Shown piece by piece: positions 1 through 5,321 of a DNA stretch of 7,267 bases (position 1 is its first letter; each line of letters opens with the position of its first letter). The notes beneath the pieces are model-generated. The model was given only the letters and a program-made list of their open reading frames with translations, ran no database searches and was not told the DNA's origin. Position numbers and translations under genes: made by a program. This stretch comes from Opitutia bacterium UBA957 (GTDB lineage Bacteria > Verrucomicrobiota > Verrucomicrobiia > Opitutales > UBA953): the NCBI GenBank assembly GCA_002293065.1, contig DBCN01000026.1, positions 1 through 7,267 of the forward strand, written 5' to 3'.

Positions 1-277
1 CCGGAACGAGGCGAGCGGCTTCCTGCCAATCGCGGGCGACGAGGACGCCGGGCGCGGCGGTGAAGCCGCTGCGGCTGAGGACGATGGTGGTGCGTCCCGG
101 GAGCGGGCGGCCGATCGACTCGTACGTTTTGCGCCCCATGAGCAACGCTTGGCCCATGGTCGTGGCCTTGAAGAATGCGAAGTCCTCCGGGATGCGCCAC
201 GGCAACTTGTTGTTTAGGCCGATGCCGCGGTTGCGCGCGACGGCGGCGATGGCGATGAGCGGACGTCCGAGCTGCAC
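1..277 (-). CDS. folA: Dihydrofolate reductase, N-terminal part (3' end beyond window)
   Basis: Reduces 7,8-dihydrofolate to tetrahydrofolate with NADPH in the cytoplasm, recycling the dihydrofolate made by thymidylate synthase. The minus-strand frame reads from a GTG at 277-275 for 92 codons to the window edge; a full enzyme is about 160-170 aa. Seen: an N-terminal strand LIAIAAVARNRGIG (7-20), the LPW segment (25-27), IPEDFAFFK (29-37) whose Asp32 matches the catalytic Asp27 of the E. coli enzyme, MGRKTYESIGRPLPGR (47-62), the NADPH-binding region, and IVLSR (65-69). GTG is the only plausible start: no ATG/GTG/TTG lies just upstream in frame and the next Met is residue 41, past the catalytic Asp. 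There is no Shine-Dalgarno before it. The start lies 4 nt after the thyA stop, so translation is probably coupled to thyA. The family is certain; the start is likely. Confidence 0.93.
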   Translation of the reverse strand, partial: MQLGRPLIAIAAVARNRGIGLNNKLPWRIPEDFAFFKATTMGQALLMGRKTYESIGRPLPGRTTIVLSRSGFTAAPGVLVARDWQEAARLVP

Positions 278-281
278 GGGC

Positions 282-1127
282 TTAGATGGCGACGGGGGCT
301 TTGATGCCCGGATGCGGGTCGTAGCCTTCGATGGCGATGTCTTCGAACGTGAACGCGAAGAGGTCCTGCACGTTCGGGTTCAGCACCAGGCGGGGCAGGG
401 GCCGGGGTTCGCGCGCGAGCTGCAGGTCGACCTGCTCCATATGGTTGGAATAGATGTGGGCGTCGCCGAAGGTATGCACGAAATGCCCTGGTTTCAGGCC
501 GGTAACCTGCGCCAGCATGTGCGTGAGCAAGGCGTAGCTCGCGATGTTGAAAGGCACGCCGAGGAAGAGGTCGGCGCTGCGTTGGTAGAGTTGGCAACTC
601 AGGCGGCCATCCTCCGAGACGTGGAACTGGAAGAGCGTGTGGCACGGCGGCAGAGCCACGTGGTCGGCCTCCTGCGGATTCCAGCCGGTGACGAGATGCC
701 GGCGGCTAGCGGGGTTCTTTCGGAGTTGTTCGATGAGGCGCTTGATCTGGTCGACGCCATCGTCGGCGTAAGTCCCATCGGGCTGCTTGCTCGCGCCGAA
801 GCGGCGCCATTGGTGGCCGTAGACGGGGCCGAGGTCGCCTTCCTTGCGCCCAAAGCGCGCGCACTGTTCCGCCGTCGCCCACTCGTTCCAGATGGTCACG
901 CCACGCTCGGTCAACCAGCCGTTATCCGTGCGGCCGGCGAGGAACCACAGGAGCTCTTGGATGATGGAGCGGGTGTGGACCTTCTTCGTCGTGACGAGGG
1001 GGAAGCCTTGGGCCAGGTCGAAGCGGAGTTGGGCGCCGAAGATCCCGCGGGTGCCGACGCCGGTGCGGTCGCGACGGACTTCCCCGGTTTCTTTCACGTG
1101 GCGGAGCAGGTCGAGATACGCCTTCAT
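282..1127 (-). CDS. thyA: Thymidylate synthase (ThyA type)
   Basis: Methylates dUMP to dTMP using 5,10-methylenetetrahydrofolate, which is oxidised to dihydrofolate; a cytoplasmic homodimer in the family. The 281-aa product is a little longer than the 264-aa E. coli enzyme, mainly through about 11 extra residues near 84-95, before the GDLGPVYGHQWR segment (97-108); such an insert is common in the family. Seen: DRTG with phosphate-binding Arg21, Arg142-Arg143 (SRRH), the nucleophile Cys162 in LPPCHTLFQF (159-168), QRSADLFLGVPFNI (182-195) with Asn194, HIYSNH (224-229) with the dUMP-contacting His224 and Tyr226, and the typical C-terminus KAPVAI, whose end closes the active site. The ATG at 1127-1125 gives the standard N-terminus. 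It has only a weak purine stretch upstream and no clear GGAGG. The next gene, 4 nt downstream, is folA, an operon common in bacteria. Confidence 0.98.
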   Translation of the reverse strand: MKAYLDLLRHVKETGEVRRDRTGVGTRGIFGAQLRFDLAQGFPLVTTKKVHTRSIIQELLWFLAGRTDNGWLTERGVTIWNEWATAEQCARFGRKEGDLGPVYGHQWRRFGASKQPDGTYADDGVDQIKRLIEQLRKNPASRRHLVTGWNPQEADHVALPPCHTLFQFHVSEDGRLSCQLYQRSADLFLGVPFNIASYALLTHMLAQVTGLKPGHFVHTFGDAHIYSNHMEQVDLQLAREPRPLPRLVLNPNVQDLFAFTFEDIAIEGYDPHPGIKAPVAI

Positions 1128-1241
1128 GAGGACTCGGTTATTCCCCGGAACGGGTTCTCCGCAATACGGAAAGCCGGGCGGACCCGAACCTTTCGCCCTT
1201 GCCAGCCCGCCCGCCTGAAGGCACCCCTAACGGGAGTCATC
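1128..1241. promoter_or_regulatory. Divergent intergenic region between thyA and lysS
   Basis: These 114 bp separate the start codons of two divergently transcribed units, so both promoters should lie here or just inside the opposite gene. I find no convincing -35/-10 pair for lysS. On the minus strand TTGCGG (1162-1157), a 16-nt spacer and AATAAC (1140-1135) vaguely resemble a promoter for thyA, but the predicted RNA would then have almost no leader, so this is weak. GAACGGGTTC (1148-1157) is a small imperfect palindrome that could be chance. The assignment as a regulatory region rests on gene orientation, not on a recognised motif. Confidence 0.5.
1232..1236 (+). promoter_or_regulatory. Ribosome binding site of lysS
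   Basis: GGGAG lies 5 nt before the ATG at 1242. It decides the lysS start against the longer open frame that continues upstream in phase to position 60; that extension runs antisense through thyA and has no LysRS homology. Confidence 0.75.
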
Positions 1242-2726
1242 ATGAGCGAAAAGACCGACCTCAACGCGATCTCCCACGACCTCCATGCGGTGCGTCAGGA
1301 GAAACTAGCCCAACTCCGGGCGGCGGGCGAAGACCCGTACCGGGCCGAGTGGTCCCAAACCCACATCGCCTCCGAGTGCCCCGGGCTCCTGCCCGAAGGC
1401 GTCGAGGAAGGCCCCGAGGTCTCGGTCGCCGGCCGCATCGTCGCCCTGCGCGTCATGGGCAAGGCCAGTTTCGTCAAGATCCTCGACCGCAGCGGCGTCC
1501 AGCAGTGCTACTTCACGCGCGACGCCTTGCTCGAGCGCTACGACACGCATTTCAAGAAGCTCGTCGACCTCGGTGACTTCGTCGGCGTCCGCGGCCGTCT
1601 CTTCCGCACCAAGACGGGTGAGGTGACCGTCCGCGCCACCGAGTATAAGCTGGTCTCGAAGGCGTTGCGTCCGTTGCCCGAAAAGTGGGCCGGTCTCGCC
1701 GACCCGGAGCAGGTCTACCGCCAGCGCTACCTCGACCTCGTCGTGAACGAGGAGTCGCGCCAGCGCCTCGTCACCCGCAGCCGCGTCATCGAGTCGATCC
1801 GCAAGTTCTTCTGGAGCCGCCAGTTCATCGAAGTCGAAACGCCGGCCTTGCACGCCGTCGCCGGGGGCGCCGCCGCCCGTCCGTTCGTGACGCACTTCAA
1901 TGCCCTCGACTGCGACTTCTACCTGCGCATCGCACTCGAGCTTCACCTGAAGCGCTGCCTCGTCGGCGGCATGGACCGCGTCTTCGAGATCGGCCGCGTC
2001 TTCCGCAACGAAGGCCTCTCCCGTCGCCATAACCCCGAGTTCACGATGCTCGAGGCCTACCAGGCTTATTCCGACTTCCGCGGCATGATGGAGCTGGTCC
2101 GCTCGATGATCCAGACGATCTGCCGCGACGTGCTCGGCACGATGAGCGTGAACCGCGCCGATGGCGGTACGATCGAACTCGGCGGCGAATGGCGCGAAGC
2201 GAAGTACAAGGACCTGATCGTGGAGCGCACCGGCGATCCGCAGTGGTTCGCCCGCACCAAGGAAGAAAAGATCGCGGCCTGCCGCACGCTCGGGCTCGAA
2301 GAGCCGCGCGCCGATTGGGAAGACTACGAAGTCACCAACGAGGTCTTCGGCAAACTCATCGAGCCGACGCTCATCCAGCCGACGTTCGTCACGCACATCC
2401 CGAAGGAGCTCTGCCCCCTGGCCAAGGTCACGGTCGGCGACGACTCCACCATCGACGTCTTCGAACTCTGCATCAACGGCCAGGAGATCGCTCCGGCCTA
2501 TTCCGAACAGAACGACCCGGGCGTGCAGCGCGAAATGCTGAAGCTCCAGGCCGGCGCCGAAACCCAGAAGATCGACGAGGACTTCCTCCTCGCGCTGGAA
2601 CACGGCATGCCCCCCGCCGGTGGTTTGGGCGTAGGCATCGACCGCTTGGTCATCCTGCTGACGGGCGCGGCCAACATCCGCGACACGATCCTGTTCCCGA
2701 CCCTGCGTCCTGAAGCGGGCGCCTAA
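1242..2726 (+). CDS. lysS: Lysyl-tRNA synthetase, class II
   Basis: Charges tRNA-Lys with lysine using ATP. The 494-aa length is normal for bacterial class II LysRS. Seen: an N-terminal OB-fold anticodon-binding domain (about 55-140, VSVAGRIVALRVMGKASFVKI), motif 1 (around 188-201, FFWSRQFIEVETPA), the GGAAARPFVTH segment (208-218), motif 2 (247-267, with FRNEG at 254-258 and HNPEFTMLEAY at 263-273), the LIQPTFVTHIP strand (377-387) and motif 3 (GLGVGIDRL, 461-469). Glu271 and Tyr273 match the lysine-pocket Glu278 and Tyr280 of E. coli. The segment EIAPAYSEQND (415-425) keeps the pocket Glu (422), but Pro418 stands where E. coli LysRS has Asn424. The start is set by a GGGAG ribosome site; an open frame extends in phase far upstream but is antisense to thyA. 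The first gene of an apparent operon, it ends 15 nt before the permease. Confidence 0.97.
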   Translation: MSEKTDLNAISHDLHAVRQEKLAQLRAAGEDPYRAEWSQTHIASECPGLLPEGVEEGPEVSVAGRIVALRVMGKASFVKILDRSGVQQCYFTRDALLERYDTHFKKLVDLGDFVGVRGRLFRTKTGEVTVRATEYKLVSKALRPLPEKWAGLADPEQVYRQRYLDLVVNEESRQRLVTRSRVIESIRKFFWSRQFIEVETPALHAVAGGAAARPFVTHFNALDCDFYLRIALELHLKRCLVGGMDRVFEIGRVFRNEGLSRRHNPEFTMLEAYQAYSDFRGMMELVRSMIQTICRDVLGTMSVNRADGGTIELGGEWREAKYKDLIVERTGDPQWFARTKEEKIAACRTLGLEEPRADWEDYEVTNEVFGKLIEPTLIQPTFVTHIPKELCPLAKVTVGDDSTIDVFELCINGQEIAPAYSEQNDPGVQREMLKLQAGAETQKIDEDFLLALEHGMPPAGGLGVGIDRLVILLTGAANIRDTILFPTLRPEAGA

Positions 2727-2741
2727 GCGAAAGCCTGCCCT

Positions 2742-3962
2742 TTGCCTTGGTTCCTCCATCTCGCGCTGCGGCAGCTCTTCCCTCCGGGTAAGCGTTTTCC
2801 GGCGTTCGCGACGGTCTCGATCCTCGGGGTCGGGCTGGGCGTGGCGGCCTTGTTGGTCGTGCAGACGGTGATGAACGGTTTCGGCGAGGAGCATCGCCTC
2901 CGCATCCGCGAATCCTTCGGCGATTGCGTGGTCGTCGCCCGCACGCCCATCGAGCGGCCTCAGGACTTGCTCAAGGCCTTGCGCGCCGACCCCGCCGTGG
3001 CTTCCGCCACGCCCTTTTCCGAAGGCCCGGCGCTGGCCCGCCAAGGCGATTTCTCCAACGTCGCGTATGTCCGCGGCATCGACCCGACCGATGCGGGCCA
3101 TCCCGCCCGCAAGTATGTCTTCGCCGGTGGTTTCGATGAGTTGGACGATGGGCGCGTGATCCTCGGTTTCGGCTTGGCCCGCGCGCTCCGCGTACAGGTC
3201 GGCGACAAAATCGAGGTCTGGTCGCCGGCGATGGCCGAACGCGCCGAGCAGGGGAAGGCCCCGCTCCCCGCCGTCTTCGAGGTCTGCGCTTTGGTCCGCA
3301 CGGGTTTCACCGAAGTCGACGACCGTGCGGCTTTCATCCCATTGCGCCGCTTCAATCAACTCTGGTCGATGGGCGATCGCGTGCACGGCCTGACGCTCCG
3401 GCTGAAGGAGCCCGCGCAGGCCTATGAAATCGCCGCCCGTCTGAACGTCGGCCGCCCAACGCTGCAGTTCGTGCCTTGGCAGGAGATCAAGAAGAACTTC
3501 CTCGAAGCCATCCGCTTCGAGAAGACGATGCTCTTCTTCCTGATGTTCATCATCACGTTGGTGGCTTCGTTCTCGATCGGCAGCACGCTCTTTTCCGCGG
3601 TCATCCGCCGCTCGCGCGAGGTCGGCGTCCTGGTCGCCCTCGGGGCCCGTCGACTGGATCTGGTCGCGTTGTTCGGCCTGCAGGGCATGCTCATCGGGGC
3701 CTTGGGCACGAGTTTGGGCTTCCTGCTGACTTGGCTGATCCTGGCGTTCCGCGAACAGATCCTCGGCACGATCAACAGCCTCTTCGGCAATGGCGACATG
3801 GTCGCCAACGTCTACCAGTTCTCGAAGGTCCCGCTGCATTACGATGCGTCCGACTTCGTCGTGGCGGCCGCCTTCACCTTGTTGGTGACCACCATCGCCG
3901 GTCTGGTGCCGGCCCTCTGGGCCGCCGGACGCAAACCCTCGGAGGCCATGCGCGATGCCTGA
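2742..3962 (+). CDS. lolC: LolC/LolE-family lipoprotein-releasing permease
   Basis: Inner-membrane subunit of an ABC transporter of the LolCDE type, which releases mature lipoproteins from the inner membrane for carriage to the outer membrane. The 406-aa length is standard. Seen: four membrane segments at about 22-44, 263-287, 310-334 and 371-395, with a large periplasmic domain (about 48-255) between the first two, the FtsX/MacB-like layout. The first helix SILGVGLGVAALLVV with following MNGF (26-47) is typical of LolC/LolE. SREVGVLVALGAR (291-303) is the cytoplasmic coupling segment that contacts the ATPase. The start is TTG at 2742, the only start codon between the lysS stop and the first helix; it has no obvious ribosome site. 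The frame is in phase with lysS. The last 8 nt overlap lolD. Only one permease gene is visible, so LolC versus LolE cannot be assigned; a homodimer or a second permease elsewhere is possible. Confidence 0.88.
   Translation: MPWFLHLALRQLFPPGKRFPAFATVSILGVGLGVAALLVVQTVMNGFGEEHRLRIRESFGDCVVVARTPIERPQDLLKALRADPAVASATPFSEGPALARQGDFSNVAYVRGIDPTDAGHPARKYVFAGGFDELDDGRVILGFGLARALRVQVGDKIEVWSPAMAERAEQGKAPLPAVFEVCALVRTGFTEVDDRAAFIPLRRFNQLWSMGDRVHGLTLRLKEPAQAYEIAARLNVGRPTLQFVPWQEIKKNFLEAIRFEKTMLFFLMFIITLVASFSIGSTLFSAVIRRSREVGVLVALGARRLDLVALFGLQGMLIGALGTSLGFLLTWLILAFREQILGTINSLFGNGDMVANVYQFSKVPLHYDASDFVVAAAFTLLVTTIAGLVPALWAAGRKPSEAMRDA
3941..3945 (+). promoter_or_regulatory. Ribosome binding site of lolD
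   Basis: GGAGG within the 3' end of the permease gene lies 9 nt before the ATG at 3955. It supports that start and translation of lolD from the permease transcript. The nearer ATG at 3948 is in the permease frame, not the lolD frame. Confidence 0.65.
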
Positions 3963-4626
3963 ACCGACCATCGTCCTTTCCGCGCGGGGCCTGCAGAAGT
4001 CCTTCGCCTCGCCCGCGGGCCCGCTGGCGGTGCTCCGCTCCGTCGATCTCGTCGTGCACGCGGGCGAGTCGGTGTCGATCCGCGGCTCTTCGGGTTCGGG
4101 CAAGACGACGTTGCTCCAATTGCTCGGTGGGCTCGACGTCGCTGACGCCGGGGAAGCCAACTTCCTCTTGCCGGGACGCGGACTCGTTCCGGCCCGCAAG
4201 AATCTCGGGAAGGGCGTCGGCTTCGTCTTCCAGAACTACCAGCTGATGCCGGAGCTGAACGCCCTCGAGAACGTGCTCTTGGCCGCCCAGGTGGCGGGTC
4301 GCCCCGCCGCGGCCGCCGAGGCCCAGGCCTTGCTCGAGTCGGTCGGCCTCGGAAGTCGCCTGCGGCACCTGCCGGCCCAGCTTTCCGGTGGCGAGTGCCA
4401 ACGCGTGGCCATCGCGCGCGCCTTGATCAATCGCCCCAGCGTCCTATTGGCCGATGAGCCGACCGGCAACCTGGACGAAGCCACCGGAGCGGAAGTGATG
4501 CGGTTGCTGCTGGAGGTCGTCGCCCAACGAGGCACGGCCTTGGTGCTGGTGACGCATAGCCGCGAGTTCGCGGCCCGGACGGACCGCCAGTGGGTGCTGT
4601 CGAACGGCGTGCTTTCGCCAGCCTGA
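3955..4626 (+). CDS. lolD: LolD-type ABC transporter ATPase
   Basis: Cytoplasmic ATP-hydrolysing subunit that should power the adjacent permease in lipoprotein release. The 223-aa length matches LolD (about 230 aa). Seen: Walker A GSSGSGKTT (44-52), Q-loop Gln93 in FVFQNYQLMPEL (90-101), followed by NALENV, typical of the LolD/MacB branch, the ABC signature LSGGECQR (143-150), Walker B VLLADEPTGNLDE (163-175) with catalytic Glu168, and the switch His201 in VTHS. The signature has Cys where Glu, Gln or Arg is usual (LSGGEQQR, LSGGERQR). The ATG overlaps the end of the permease gene by 8 nt (ATGCCTGA), a sign of translational coupling. MacB- or FtsE-like ATPases are close relatives, but the neighbouring LolC/LolE-type permease favours LolD. 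Confidence 0.9.
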   Translation: MPEPTIVLSARGLQKSFASPAGPLAVLRSVDLVVHAGESVSIRGSSGSGKTTLLQLLGGLDVADAGEANFLLPGRGLVPARKNLGKGVGFVFQNYQLMPELNALENVLLAAQVAGRPAAAAEAQALLESVGLGSRLRHLPAQLSGGECQRVAIARALINRPSVLLADEPTGNLDEATGAEVMRLLLEVVAQRGTALVLVTHSREFAARTDRQWVLSNGVLSPA

Positions 4627-4656
4627 TTTGACACCGCGGGTGGAGTGGCTTGAGTC

Positions 4657-4661
4657 GGAGG
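4657..4661 (+). promoter_or_regulatory. Ribosome binding site of the nitroreductase gene
   Basis: GGAGG lies 3 nt before the ATG at 4665, rather close but strong. A second weaker GGAG (4642-4645) lies 4 nt before an in-frame TTG at 4650, which would add five residues. I prefer the ATG. Confidence 0.6.
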
Positions 4662-4664
4662 ACC

Positions 4665-5315
4665 ATGACTCCTGCGACCCAGCCTGCCCAACTCCTCACT
4701 GCCCTCAATTGGCGCTACGCGACGAAGGCCTTTGATACCAAGGCTCTGCCCGCTCCCCTCTGGGAAGCCTTGCAGGAGTCCCTGCGGCTCGCCCCGTCCT
4801 CGTTTGGCCTGCAGCCCTGGAAGTTCTTCGTCATCGCCGACCCCGCGGTCCGCGCGAAGCTCCGCCCCGTTTCCTGGAACCAGTCCCAGATCACCGATGC
4901 GTCGCATCTCGTGGTTTTCGCGCGTCGCACCGAAATCACCGAAGACGACGTCAACACCTTCTTCAATCAGATGGTCGCCGACCGTCAGGCTGACCCGGCC
5001 GCCCTCGAGCCGTATCGGCAGATGATGATCGGTGGCGTGGTCAAGGGCAAGGACCTCGCCGGACAGCGCGAGTGGGCCGCCCGCCAGTGCTACATCGCCC
5101 TCGGCCAGTTCATGACCTCGGCTGCCGTCCTCGGCGTCGACACGTGCGCCATCGAAGGCCTCGACCCTGCCAAGTACGACGAGATCCTCGGCCTCGCCGG
5201 CTCCGGCTACCAGACCGTCGTCGCTTGCGCCGCCGGCTACCGCTCGTCGGAAGATAAGTACGCGAACCTCGCCAAGATCCGCTTCCCCGCCGCGCGCGTC
5301 ATCTCGAAGGTCTAA
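4665..5315 (+). CDS. NfsB-like FMN-dependent NAD(P)H nitroreductase
   Basis: Flavoenzyme of the nitroreductase superfamily, which passes electrons from NAD(P)H through FMN to nitro compounds, quinones or similar acceptors; normally a cytoplasmic homodimer. The physiological substrate cannot be told from sequence. The product is 216 aa (E. coli NfsB has 217) and aligns along its length: RYATKAFD (17-24) with the FMN-contacting Arg17 and Lys21, APSSFGLQPWKF (43-54), Asn72 and TDASHLVVFA (77-86), the AIEGLD motif (162-167), and a C-terminal LAKIRFP (202-208) with the FMN-phosphate Lys204 and Arg206. The gene starts 38 nt after lolD on the same strand and may be read through from the lysS operon; its role there is unclear. 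TTG at 4650 is an alternative start. It ends 6 bp from the convergent helicase gene. Confidence 0.92.
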   Translation: MTPATQPAQLLTALNWRYATKAFDTKALPAPLWEALQESLRLAPSSFGLQPWKFFVIADPAVRAKLRPVSWNQSQITDASHLVVFARRTEITEDDVNTFFNQMVADRQADPAALEPYRQMMIGGVVKGKDLAGQREWAARQCYIALGQFMTSAAVLGVDTCAIEGLDPAKYDEILGLAGSGYQTVVACAAGYRSSEDKYANLAKIRFPAARVISKV

Positions 5316-5321
5316 GCGACT

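Noticed and set aside
1143..1160. Small inverted repeat in the thyA-lysS spacer as an operator
   Set aside because: The arms are only four bases (GAAC/GTTC), which is expected by chance in 114 bp, and no regulator is encoded nearby.
60..1241. In-frame upstream extension of lysS giving an 888-aa protein
   Set aside because: The extra 394 codons run antisense through thyA and folA, show no LysRS homology, and a GGGAG ribosome site precedes the ATG at 1242.
1305..4199. A 964-codon open frame on the minus strand across lysS, the permease and lolD
   Set aside because: It is antisense to three genes with clear family motifs. Its translation is rich in Asp, Glu, Arg, Ala and Gln without recognisable domains, as expected when GC-rich codon usage removes stops from the opposite strand.
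3476..4246. 256-codon plus-strand frame overlapping the permease and lolD
   Set aside because: It is a frame-shifted shadow: it is Arg/Pro/His-rich and lacks motifs, while the two real genes occupy the other frames with complete family signatures.
4628..4656. Perfect TTGACA hexamer right after the lolD stop, possible -35 of a nitroreductase promoter
   Set aside because: At 16-17 nt spacing the would-be -10 is TTGAGT or TGAGTC, a poor match, and the transcript would start at or after the GGAGG ribosome site. Chance occurrence is more likely.
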